NCBI GenBank assembly: GCA_002791435.1
Contig: PFXB01000132.1
Location: 1-7,124 of the forward strand
Reading direction: 5' to 3'
From: a candidate division WWE3 bacterium CG_4_9_14_3_um_filter_43_9
Lineage (GTDB): Bacteria; Patescibacteriota; CPR3; GCA-002780085
Length of the DNA: 7,124 nucleotides
Part shown: in pieces, positions 1 through 5,142 of the stretch
Layout: every line of letters begins with the position of its first letter
Numbering within the stretch: the first letter of the stretch is position 1
The notes under the pieces: generated by a model
What the model saw: the letters and a program-made list of their open reading frames with translations, nothing else
Databases searched by the model: none
What the model was told of the DNA's origin: nothing
Translations under genes and position numbers: made by a program

Positions 1-199
1 CCCAAGACTCAACAGTCTGTCTGGTCGGTAAATGATAAAAGCTGCTGTTTATCTCAACGGTCGCAAAAGACTGAGAGTAAAAAGCCAGCGGGATTGTGAC
101 TAACTTGGCGGGATAAAAAACACCTCGCCAAGGCTTGTAATCCCAGCCCGAGGTCCCGATGTGCAGGTTTGGATTGTCCATTCTACCGGACTTGCTCAT
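1..199 (-). CDS. DUF72 (YecE-like) family protein, N-terminal part, cut by window edge
   Basis: Reading the minus strand from the ATG at 199-197 gives an open frame of 66 codons to the window edge. Residues 14-24 read IGTSGWDYKPW, followed by GVFYP (26-30) and VEINSSFYHLP (48-58). These are the hallmark N-terminal motifs of the DUF72/YecE family, a TIM-barrel-like fold of unknown biochemical function; full members have about 240-300 residues, so roughly a quarter is visible. The ATG overlaps the TGA of the upstream membrane-protein gene as ATGA, and a purine-rich AGAGAGG lies about 11 bases upstream, so the pair is probably co-transcribed and translationally coupled. An internal Met at residue 7 lies closer to the usual family start and is an alternative, but it lacks a ribosome-binding site. 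The family assignment is firm; its cellular role is not known. Confidence 0.88.
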   Translation of the reverse strand, partial: MSKSGRMDNPNLHIGTSGWDYKPWRGVFYPAKLVTIPLAFYSQSFATVEINSSFYHLPTRQTVESW

Positions 200-780
200 T
201 TTTTACAAACCTCTCTCGCTACTAGTCCCGGTCTCACGATCAGTATCACCATCACTAAATTGATAAGCATAATATAGATGGGATAAGAATACTCCTGGAG
301 CGTCCATGTCTCTAAAGCCAGCAAAATAAAAAAGGCTGCAAAAACATCTAAAAGATAAAAAGTCCAGACTTCGGTTTTGGGAAATTTGTAGGTTTTAGCA
401 AGCGCCGGAATCATTCCGGTAAAATCGGCTCCAATAGCGCAATATAAAGCCACCACCGGGTTTTCGGTAACTTTCCAAAGCACTATTCCGATCAGGGCGA
501 TAAAAAGACAAGAGAGGTCAGTTTTGGACCAACCTCCCATACCGCGTTTTAAGCTTAAGGTGAAAATCATGATGGACTGGATGGTGGAAACCCCTGCCAG
601 ATAGATGGCTACCTGATTTTTCTGGGCAAACAAAGAGGCGGTGGTCAGGCTCGTTATTAAAAGCAGCACCAGTCTGGTTGTCCGATGAGGCTTGGCTTCT
701 CCTTTGAAAATGGCGATTGAATAAACAATGGGCGAGATAAGGGCTAAAAGACTGCTGATAATGATAAAAACGCTCGGCAT
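196..780 (-). CDS. Multi-pass membrane protein of unknown family, about seven helices in two similar halves
   Basis: This is a 194-residue, very hydrophobic protein. Helices are visible near residues 4-25, 36-52, 57-77, 90-108, 110-128, 139-157 and 165-183. The two halves look related: each has a helix, then a polar K..P turn (FKGEAKPHRTTR at 25-36, YKFPKTEVW at 131-139), then two more helices ending in RG or RPG. A 3+1+3 arrangement with prolines before polar turns recalls PQ-loop/SWEET-type carriers, but this is inference and no diagnostic PQ motif is present. The frame stays open upstream to about 885. The start at 780 is chosen because a perfect extended -10 box ends 7 bases before it, and the extra upstream residues would be encoded by promoter DNA. 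The stop overlaps the start of the DUF72 gene by 4 bases. No function is assigned. Confidence 0.75.
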   Translation of the reverse strand: MPSVFIIISSLLALISPIVYSIAIFKGEAKPHRTTRLVLLLITSLTTASLFAQKNQVAIYLAGVSTIQSIMIFTLSLKRGMGGWSKTDLSCLFIALIGIVLWKVTENPVVALYCAIGADFTGMIPALAKTYKFPKTEVWTFYLLDVFAAFFILLALETWTLQEYSYPIYIMLINLVMVILIVRPGLVAREVCKK

Positions 781-787
781 GTTTAAG

Positions 788-796
788 ATTATAGCA
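788..796 (-). promoter_or_regulatory. Extended -10 promoter of the membrane protein/DUF72 operon (leaderless)
   Basis: The minus strand reads TGCTATAAT, a perfect extended -10 element (TGn plus TATAAT), with the TATAAT at 793-788. Seven bases (CTTAAAC) separate it from the ATG at 780, so the expected transcription start falls on or next to the A of the start codon and the mRNA should be leaderless. The -35 region (GTTTTA at 17 bases spacing) is poor, which is common for extended -10 promoters. No Shine-Dalgarno sequence lies before the ATG, in agreement. Confidence 0.72.
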
Positions 797-838
797 TAAA
801 AAGTAGGCTTTAAAACGAGTATGCATCCGCATAAATTT

Positions 839-866
839 TCCCCACTCCCGCGTCCCCACTCCCGCG
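839..866. repeat. Perfect 14-base tandem repeat, two copies, GC-rich
   Basis: TCCCCACTCCCGCG occurs at 839-852 and again, without change, at 853-866, followed by GTGG. It is a sharply GC-rich patch in an AT-rich divergent intergenic region. It lies just upstream of the -35 box of the MarR operon and about 45 bases upstream of the -10 of the opposite operon. The second copy ends in a small palindrome (CCGCGG at 862-867) flanked by CCAC and GTGG. Its role is unknown; it may be a replication-slippage duplication or a binding site. Confidence 0.8.
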
Positions 867-878
867 GTGGAAAAATTC

Positions 879-907
879 TTGACAAATATTACTTTAACTC
901 TTAAACT
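879..907 (+). promoter_or_regulatory. Promoter of the MarR-ABC exporter operon
   Basis: TTGACA at 879-884 is a perfect -35 box. Exactly 17 bases later, TAAACT at 902-907 matches four of six -10 positions. Transcription would start near 914, giving a leader of about 27 bases before the ATG at 941. A second TTGACA at 925-930 has no matching -10 box upstream of the gene and is probably not used. Confidence 0.65.
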
Positions 908-926
908 ATTTACTTACTAAACTATT
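902..926 (+). promoter_or_regulatory. Direct repeat overlapping the -10 box; candidate MarR operator
   Basis: TAAACTATT occurs at 902-910 and again at 918-926, a 16-base period. The first copy covers the -10 hexamer and the second lies over the start-site region. MarR-family genes are typically autoregulated by repressor binding across their own promoter, though their sites are usually inverted repeats. A weaker inverted repeat, TTTAA-CTC-TTAAA, lies at 893-905. Assignment as operator is inference from position. Confidence 0.35.
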
Positions 927-940
927 GACAAGATAAAACC

Positions 941-1375
941 ATGGGCAAAACCCGGGAACAATCAATCCAAATGTTACTTGAAAAGCTGGCCTGTATTTTT
1001 CGGACCGTGGCAAGCAATACCGAGTTTCCTTTCAAACAGAATCACCTAAATAAAACGCAGGCACATATTTTGTTTTTTGTCGCGCGCTCGAAAAACGATA
1101 TCGCTGTCAAAGACCTGGCTAAAGCTTTGAAAATAACCAGTGGCGCGGTTACCCAATATCTAAACGAGTTGGTCACCAAAGGCTTGGTCAAAAGAGAAGA
1201 GGATCAAAAAGACCGACGGATTTTAAAAATCACCTTAACCGAGTCAACCAAAAAGCATTTCGAAACTTTTAAGAAAGTCTATTTTAGTGCTGTCTGTCCC
1301 CTTTTTGCTGACCTTGCCGATGGCGAAATAAATCAGATTGCCGCACTTTTAGGTAAAATCAGAACTGACTTTTGA
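941..1375 (+). CDS. MarR-family winged-helix transcriptional regulator
   Basis: This 144-residue protein has the normal MarR length and layout. An N-terminal dimerisation helix (about 8-25) is followed by a winged helix at about 54-100: DLAKALKITSGAVTQYLNEL holds the helix-turn-helix, with the recognition helix near 66-80. A wing ending in the family-typical acidic-basic DQKDRR (88-93) comes next, then C-terminal dimer helices. It would bind DNA as a dimer and be released by a small ligand. The gene sits 34 bases upstream of an ABC ATPase gene and a permease gene on the same strand, under one recognisable promoter, so it is most likely the local repressor of this exporter operon, including itself. 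The start at 941 follows the promoter by about 27 bases; the ribosome-binding site is weak. The ligand cannot be predicted. Confidence 0.9.
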   Translation: MGKTREQSIQMLLEKLACIFRTVASNTEFPFKQNHLNKTQAHILFFVARSKNDIAVKDLAKALKITSGAVTQYLNELVTKGLVKREEDQKDRRILKITLTESTKKHFETFKKVYFSAVCPLFADLADGEINQIAALLGKIRTDF

Positions 1376-1396
1376 AGCCGGCTTGAAATTTTAAAT

Positions 1397-1400
1397 GGAG
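1397..1400 (+). promoter_or_regulatory. Ribosome binding site that decides the ATPase start
   Basis: GGAG at 1397-1400 stands 9 bases before the ATG at 1410. It lies inside the first codons of the longer frame that begins with the ATG at 1395, which has no Shine-Dalgarno sequence of its own. The shorter start is therefore preferred. Confidence 0.6.
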
Positions 1401-1409
1401 TTTAAAGTT

Positions 1410-2240
1410 ATGACTCAAAACACAATCGGGAACATTCTCGAGGTTAGGAATCTAACTAAAAAATTTGGTAATTTTGTGGCCGTTGATCAGGTGACTTTTG
1501 ACATTCAGAAAGGCGAGATTTTCGGTTTTTTGGGGCCTAACGGAGCCGGTAAATCAACGACCATCCGCATGCTCACCACTCTTTTGCGTCCAACCTCTGG
1601 CAAGGCCACGCTTTTGAATTATGACATAGTTAACCAGTCCGATAAAGTGCGTAAACATATTGGTTTAGTGGCAGAAAAAATTATTCTTTATGACCGTTTA
1701 ACCGCCAGGGAAAATTTGGAGTTTTTTGGCAATCTTTTTCACTTACCGCAAACGGACATTAAAGAAAGAACCCGAAAATGGATTGCAAGGCTTGATATGG
1801 AAAATTGGGTTAACGCTCAAGTCGGAACTTTTTCAACCGGCATGAAACAACGCATCAACATTGCCCGCGCGCTTTTGACTGAACCCGATATTCTTTTTCT
1901 GGATGAACCCACACTGGGCTTGGATCCGCAAACCACCCATTTGATCAGGCAATTTATCCGCGAGCTGAATGAACAAGGAGTGACTATTCTTCTAACCACC
2001 CATGATATGCTCGAGGCAGAAGAACTTTCGAACCGCATCGCCATTATCGATCATGGAAAAATCGTAGCGCAAGATACAGCCGAAAACCTTAAAAAAATTG
2101 TTTCCGAAAAAGATCATCCGACCCTGGAGGATGTTTTTTTGCAAATTACCGGCACCCAGATCCGCGATACCGGAAACGAACGGATGACACCCACCCATGG
2201 GCACCGATTCGGCTTTAGAAAAACTTCTCGAGTGAGGTAG
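1410..2240 (+). CDS. ABC-2 type exporter ATP-binding protein (NatA/DrrA-like)
   Basis: This 276-residue cytoplasmic ATPase powers the permease encoded just downstream. Counted from Met at 1410, it shows Walker A GPNGAGKST (42-50), the ABC signature STGMKQ (142-147, the variant usual in NatA/DrrA-type ATPases), Walker B ILFLDE (161-166), D-loop GLDP (170-173) and H-loop His198. The Q-loop position carries Glu89 (LVAEKIILYDRLT), as seen in many ABC-2 exporters. After the family-typical EDVFLQITG there is a short basic tail ending RKTSRVR. The start at 1410 is preferred to 1395 because only it has a spaced ribosome-binding site. The stop lies 5 bases before the permease start, so the two are surely co-translated. 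The substrate is unknown; drugs, lipids or peptides are all possible for this class. Confidence 0.93.
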   Translation: MTQNTIGNILEVRNLTKKFGNFVAVDQVTFDIQKGEIFGFLGPNGAGKSTTIRMLTTLLRPTSGKATLLNYDIVNQSDKVRKHIGLVAEKIILYDRLTARENLEFFGNLFHLPQTDIKERTRKWIARLDMENWVNAQVGTFSTGMKQRINIARALLTEPDILFLDEPTLGLDPQTTHLIRQFIRELNEQGVTILLTTHDMLEAEELSNRIAIIDHGKIVAQDTAENLKKIVSEKDHPTLEDVFLQITGTQIRDTGNERMTPTHGHRFGFRKTSRVR

Positions 2241-2245
2241 GGCAC

Positions 2246-3448
2246 ATGAATACGTTTAAAGATCTTTGGCAGATCGCCAAAAAAGACTTGCTGGAATTCG
2301 CACGCGATAAACTGCGTTTGGTAACCTTTTTAATTATGCCGATGTTTATGATGATCATGACCGGCTTTATTTTTCCCAACCAAAACACGCTCAAAAATAT
2401 TTCCCTGGGAGTTACCAATCAAGACAGCCAATACGGTCAGAAACTGGTTGAAACTATCTCAGTGCTCAAACTTACTGGGAACAACCCTGCTTTTCAGATT
2501 AAATCATATGCCAATCTTGATGCCATCAAAGACGGGATTAAAAAACAAGAAATCAGCGGAGGCTTGGTTATCCTTGAGGATTTTACGCAAAAAGTTAACC
2601 AAAATCAGCAAGCCGAAGTAACGCTTGTTGAAGATCCTTCTAACCCGCAGATTTCGGCTTTAGTTAGTCAGACTTTAATGCAAACCGTCGCTGCCTTTGG
2701 GCAGCAAATAGGAATACAAAAAATTAATCTTTTACTCAACAGTCTTTCACCCGTCCCCGAACAATCACAACCTAAAGACAATTCTGCGCTGGCGATTTTA
2801 GCGCCGGTTGGAACCAAACTTGAAAGCATCATTCCCGGCAATCCAAACTATTTTGAATTCATCGCTCCCGGAATTATGGCCATGATTGTTATGACCGCGG
2901 TCCTAACCGGACTGGCGGCTTCTATCGCCCGCGAAAAAGAACAGGGAACTTTGGATGGAATCCTGATTTCTCCCATCAACCGCTTGGCCATTATTTTAGG
3001 CAAAGCTTTGGCCCAAGCCATCCGCGGTTTAATCCAAGGTGCCATCGTTTTGCTTTTGGCTTTTCTTCTTTTTGGCGTTACCATCCACGGCAGTCTGTTT
3101 TTGGTCGCCTCGCTTTTGCTTTTGGGAATTTTTTCTTTCGTAGGCCTAGGAATTTTGGTTTCGGCTGTGGCCACAGAACAGGAAACAGCCACCCAGCTTC
3201 TTTTTATGTTTCAATTTCCGATGCTTTTTCTTTCCGGCGTCTTTTTCCCGATTTTAATGATGCCGCGCTTTATGCAACAAATAGCCCACCTTATTCCTTT
3301 GACTTATGCTATCAATGCTTTGAGAAAAGTGATGGTTTTAGGAGCTGGTTTGCCCTCTGTCCAAACCGAACTGCTAATCCTTTTTCTCTTTGGGGCGGCC
3401 ACTCTTGCTGTTGCCGTACCCGTCTTCAAGCGCGTGATTACCAAATGA
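2246..3448 (+). CDS. ABC-2 type exporter permease
   Basis: This 400-residue membrane protein has the ABC2_membrane_3 layout: a short cytoplasmic amphipathic start, a first helix at about 24-44 and a large extracytoplasmic domain (about 45-203). Five more helices follow near 206-228, 256-279, 283-308, 317-338 and 375-394. The cytoplasmic loop after helix 2 holds AREKEQGTLDGILISPI (228-244), the conserved coupling segment that contacts the ATPase. Two copies, each with an ATPase, would form the exporter; alternatively this full six-helix subunit homodimerises. GAGG at 2234-2237, 8 bases before the ATG, is inside the end of the ATPase gene and supports the start. No terminator is evident downstream before the convergent zinc-ribbon gene. 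Residues 190-202 have a diverged copy in the intergenic region near 4946-4984. Confidence 0.93.
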   Translation: MNTFKDLWQIAKKDLLEFARDKLRLVTFLIMPMFMMIMTGFIFPNQNTLKNISLGVTNQDSQYGQKLVETISVLKLTGNNPAFQIKSYANLDAIKDGIKKQEISGGLVILEDFTQKVNQNQQAEVTLVEDPSNPQISALVSQTLMQTVAAFGQQIGIQKINLLLNSLSPVPEQSQPKDNSALAILAPVGTKLESIIPGNPNYFEFIAPGIMAMIVMTAVLTGLAASIAREKEQGTLDGILISPINRLAIILGKALAQAIRGLIQGAIVLLLAFLLFGVTIHGSLFLVASLLLLGIFSFVGLGILVSAVATEQETATQLLFMFQFPMLFLSGVFFPILMMPRFMQQIAHLIPLTYAINALRKVMVLGAGLPSVQTELLILFLFGAATLAVAVPVFKRVITK

Positions 3449-3512
3449 CAATGAGAATCGGATGTTTGCGGGGTAAATTTTGTATTCGCGAGTTCATACT
3501 TTAAAACAGGCG

Positions 3513-3854
3513 TTAGAAATTGAAAAGATAGTCCTGAGTGGTGGATTTGATAATCTCGCTGGCTAACCTGATACTTAAGACAGTCATAATAATAGTTATC
3601 GCAAGTGAAACGCCGGTCAAGACTATAGCCAACTTCCCTACCTTCTTCAACTTTTCATCATTCTGTCTGAGATATTTTAACCCGAAATAAAGTCCAGACG
3701 GGGGAAGTAGAAAACTCACCAAATAGATAGTTATAACTTTCCAATGCGACAAAGAAAACTGAGGCTTTTTGAGTTTTTCCCCGCAATTAGCACAAAAATA
3801 ATCATCAGGGTTTACTACGGTATGACAACGAGGACAGGCAAGGGGTACTTCCAT
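3513..3854 (-). CDS. Small zinc-ribbon protein with two transmembrane helices
   Basis: This 113-residue protein begins with a zinc ribbon, CPRCH at 7-11 and CANCG at 21-25, giving the CxxC...CxxC pattern of the bacterial zinc-ribbon domain at the N-terminus of many small membrane proteins. Two hydrophobic helices follow (about 39-60 and 74-96), with a charged RQNDEKLKK loop between them. The ribbon probably faces the cytoplasm. Such proteins are common and largely uncharacterised. The gene is convergent with the exporter operon, whose permease ends 64 bases away. An extended -10 box ends 6 bases before the ATG, so the transcript is probably leaderless; a GGAAG lies too close to the start to act as a normal ribosome-binding site. 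Function unknown. Confidence 0.82.
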   Translation of the reverse strand: MEVPLACPRCHTVVNPDDYFCANCGEKLKKPQFSLSHWKVITIYLVSFLLPPSGLYFGLKYLRQNDEKLKKVGKLAIVLTGVSLAITIIMTVLSIRLASEIIKSTTQDYLFNF

Positions 3855-3860
3855 TCTTCC

Positions 3861-3869
3861 ATCATATCA
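3861..3869 (-). promoter_or_regulatory. Extended -10 promoter of the zinc-ribbon gene (leaderless)
   Basis: The minus strand reads TGATATGAT: TGn followed by TATGAT at 3866-3861, which matches five of six -10 positions. Only 6 bases separate it from the ATG at 3854, so transcription should start at the start codon itself. No good -35 box is seen at 16-18 bases. Confidence 0.55.
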
Positions 3870-3964
3870 CAAACAGCCAATATCTATCCGCCGCGAGACA
3901 GAAAAAACCAATGTTACAGGTTAAATTCTCGAATGAAAAGTATATTTTATGTCTTTCCCGATGA

Positions 3965-4201
3965 TTACAATGATCCAATCAAAAGCTGCACTTTTTGATA
4001 AAACTTACTTTTAGGATTTTGATATTCTCTAAAACATTGATCACAAAGCTTGAGCCACTTCATGTTTTTATTGGCTGGATAATAAGGCACGGAACCCATC
4101 ATATTCGGCTTTCCCTGGTTGGATTTACCGCAAATCTGACAAAAAAAACTGCCATCCTTATTCTGATATTTTTTGTTACTTGAACCCATGTTGCTCCCCA
4201 T
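3965..4201 (-). CDS. Small protein with two CxxC pairs, probable zinc-binding
   Basis: A 78-residue protein that I do not recognise. It has CQIC at 21-24 and CDQC at 53-56, separated by 28 residues, a spacing fitting a treble-clef or zinc-ribbon fold. The segment between is rich in Asn, Lys, Met and aromatic residues (NMMGSVPYYPANKNMKW), and the C-terminal part is basic with a hydrophobic end. There is no signal peptide or membrane segment, so it is probably cytoplasmic, perhaps nucleic-acid or ribosome associated (inference only). A second ATG at residue 5 follows a GGGGAG by 4 bases and could also be the start. It lies 139 bases downstream of the RRM gene on the same strand with no terminator seen between them, so read-through co-transcription is possible. 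Confidence 0.7.
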   Translation of the reverse strand: MGSNMGSSNKKYQNKDGSFFCQICGKSNQGKPNMMGSVPYYPANKNMKWLKLCDQCFREYQNPKSKFYQKVQLLIGSL

Positions 4202-4340
4202 ACCTAACTTCTTTTATTCGCAATTTATCTTGAAGTTGAGTATATTTTTTAATGATCAAGTGCTTACTTTGAGACTGCTTCGCAAAACAGGGTTGTTTCT
4301 TAAATGGATGCCTTTTAGTAAGGATAGGATTCCCGAAACT

Positions 4341-4637
4341 TTACCACCTTTTGCCTCTGTATGATCCTCCTGCGCCATTGTCGCGTTTTACTTGAGGACG
4401 TGCTTCATTTACAATAAGTGTTCGGTCGTTTAACGCATAGCCGTTAAACTTCTCGATGGCTTTTTGAGCGGCTTCATCGCTCTTCATCTCCACGAAACCA
4501 AATCCCTTGCTTCTCCCTAAATCACGATCAATGATAATTGTCGCGGATTCTACTTCCCCGACTTCAGTAAAAAGTTCCGTCAGATTTTCATTGGTAAACT
4601 CATACGGAAGATTCCCTACATACAACTTTTTTGCCAT
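4341..4637 (-). CDS. RRM-domain RNA-binding protein
   Basis: This 98-residue protein is a single RNA recognition motif with a short basic tail. RNP2 is LYVGNL (5-10) and RNP1 is KGFGFVEM (44-51), with the aromatic residues that stack on RNA bases (Tyr6, Phe46, Phe48) in place. The remainder follows the usual beta-alpha-beta order and ends in NGAGGSYRGKRW, a glycine/arginine-type tail like that of cyanobacterial Rbp proteins and other small bacterial RRM proteins. It likely acts as an RNA chaperone or post-transcriptional regulator in the cytoplasm. AAAGGGG at 4650-4644, 6 bases before the ATG, is a strong ribosome-binding site. The gene has its own promoter and a leader of about 114 bases sharing blocks with the leader of the DEAD-box helicase gene, so common regulation, perhaps by cold or by autoregulation, is inferred. 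Confidence 0.93.
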   Translation of the reverse strand: MAKKLYVGNLPYEFTNENLTELFTEVGEVESATIIIDRDLGRSKGFGFVEMKSDEAAQKAIEKFNGYALNDRTLIVNEARPQVKRDNGAGGSYRGKRW

Positions 4638-4653
4638 TTTTTTCCCCTTTCTG

Positions 4654-4747
4654 GGTAAAAGATTTTCTACTGCTTAAATCTGGAAATGTTTTTAGAAAAT
4701 AGAAAAAGATACAGACTAAAAACTGTGGTTCAAACTTAAGTAGATTT
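4654..4747 (-). promoter_or_regulatory. Leader RNA of the RRM gene, carrying blocks shared with the helicase leader
   Basis: Minus-strand order, 5' to 3': block A at 4747-4729 (AAATCTACTTAAGTTTGAA), block B at 4712-4702 (GTATCTTTTTC), a small ACATTTC, then block C at 4679-4654, which starts ATTTAAGCAGT and ends CTTTTACC. The same blocks occur in the same order before the helicase gene. Block A is 17/19 identical, block B 11/11, and block C 19/26 with its first 11 bases identical. Block A would lie almost at the 5' end of this transcript. CTTAA of block A could pair with TTAAG of block C, but here the extended pairing has an A-C mismatch. Function is inferred: a shared regulatory RNA element. 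Confidence 0.6.
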
Positions 4748-4757
4748 TAATAAGTGT

Positions 4758-4786
4758 ATTATACCACAAAAACCAGCTCTGGTGAA
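4758..4786 (-). promoter_or_regulatory. Promoter of the RRM gene
   Basis: On the minus strand, TATAAT lies at 4763-4758 and is preceded by TGG, making it an extended -10 box. TTCACC at 4786-4781 matches four of six -35 positions, with exactly 17 bases between. The start is expected near 4751, so the gene has a leader of about 114 bases, in contrast to the leaderless genes elsewhere in the window. Confidence 0.75.
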
Positions 4787-4895
4787 ATGCCGAAATAATA
4801 CAAAGATAATTCTGGGCAAGTAATTTTAATACTATAGATAAACCAACTATAATTAACGCATCTTTAAAATCTAAAAATCCTTTATTGGTTTATCG

Positions 4896-4939
4896 TATAG
4901 ACATACCTTGATACCAATTTTCTAATAGGTTTGTCTATA
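4896..4939. repeat. Inverted repeat, 13-base arms with one mismatch
   Basis: TATAGACATACCT at 4896-4908 is complementary to AGGTTTGTCTATA at 4927-4939 at 12 of 13 positions, with an 18-base spacer. There is no GC-rich core and no run of T after either arm, so it is not a standard terminator. It may be the foot of a small structured RNA, a protein-binding site, or the ends of a decayed short element. Confidence 0.6.
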
Positions 4940-4945
4940 ATTTAT

Positions 4946-4993
4946 ACGAAGCTTAAAAGCATCGTCCCCGGTAATCCAAACTATATTAAGTGA
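4946..4993 (+). pseudogene. Decayed fragment related to the ABC-2 permease gene
   Basis: Bases 4946-4984 align without gaps to 2813-2851 of the permease gene, with 33 of 39 identical. Read in the same frame, they give TKLKSIVPGNPNY against TKLESIIPGNPNY (permease residues 190-202), followed by IK and a TGA at 4991-4993. Four of the six differences are at third codon positions, as expected if the copy diverged while it was still coding. Upstream the frame is open only to a stop at 4898-4900, and I see no further resemblance. It is best read as the remains of a second permease gene, or of a misplaced copy. Confidence 0.5.
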
Positions 4994-5042
4994 GAGGCAA
5001 ATTTTGAAGAACAAGCAGTACGTTTATTTTCCAAGCTCAAAA

Positions 5043-5063
5043 CCGTCCCGCATGGCGGGGCGG
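5043..5063. repeat. GC-rich palindrome 1 of intergenic cluster
   Basis: CCGTCCCGC at 5043-5051 pairs with GCGGGGCGG at 5055-5063 through nine positions, one of them a G-T pair, around a three-base loop. It is part of a run of three hairpins downstream of the helicase gene. Its base composition is far from that of the AT-rich surroundings, as is typical of dispersed intergenic palindromes. Confidence 0.65.
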
Positions 5064-5068
5064 ATGAA

Positions 5069-5096
5069 GCTTGCTCCGACGAAGTCGGGCTCAAGC
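5069..5096. repeat. GC-rich palindrome 2 of intergenic cluster
   Basis: CCGAC at 5076-5080 pairs with GTCGG at 5084-5088 around the loop GAA. An outer stem of GCTTG (5069-5073) with CAAGC (5092-5096) encloses it, leaving a small internal loop. A further GAAGC copy follows at 5097-5101. No run of T adjoins it, so a dispersed palindromic repeat is more likely than a terminator. Confidence 0.6.
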
Positions 5097-5103
5097 GAAG
5101 CAA

Positions 5104-5137
5104 AGGAAAAGAAGAAACCCCGACCGTCAGGTCGGGG
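5104..5137 (-). terminator. Intrinsic terminator of the helicase gene
   Basis: On the minus strand, CCCCGACC (5137-5130) and GGTCGGGG (5125-5118) form a perfect 8-base stem with a TGAC loop, followed by TTTCTTCTTTTCC. It begins 5 bases after the helicase stop codon. The tract is not pure T but is clearly T-rich, and no gene on the other strand could use the hairpin. Confidence 0.8.
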
Positions 5138-5142
5138 GAGAT

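Larger units (their letters stand above)
4787..5042. other. AT-rich intergenic stretch without a gene
   Basis: No reading frame with a credible start and family resemblance was found on either strand. The stretch contains a 9-base inverted repeat (ATAAACCAA at 4838-4846 and TTGGTTTAT at 4885-4893), a stronger 13-base inverted repeat (listed separately), two TATAAT boxes on the plus strand (4848-4853 and 4936-4941) lacking -35 partners, and a decayed fragment resembling the permease gene. It could host a small RNA, but nothing proves this. Confidence 0.5.

Noticed and set aside
518..859. Minus-strand frame of 113 codons overlapping the membrane-protein gene
   Set aside because: It lies in another frame of a better gene, is rich in His, Arg and Phe without a recognisable fold, and would span the promoter.
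781..885. Longer N-terminus of the membrane protein, open frame up to 885
   Set aside because: The extra codons would be encoded by the promoter (perfect extended -10 at 788-796) and the tandem repeat, and the resulting peptide (MSRIFPPREWGRG...) has no ribosome-binding site or family resemblance.
2848..3192. Antisense frame of 114 codons inside the permease gene
   Set aside because: It is a shadow of the permease codons: Lys/Pro/Ala-rich, with no family signature.
4202..4340. Terminator after the RRM gene
   Set aside because: Only a weak AAACA/TGTTT pairing is visible, with no GC-rich stem and no T run placed after it.
5043..5137. CRISPR array or insertion-sequence end
   Set aside because: The hairpins differ from one another, have no regular spacers, and no transposase gene or target duplication is present.
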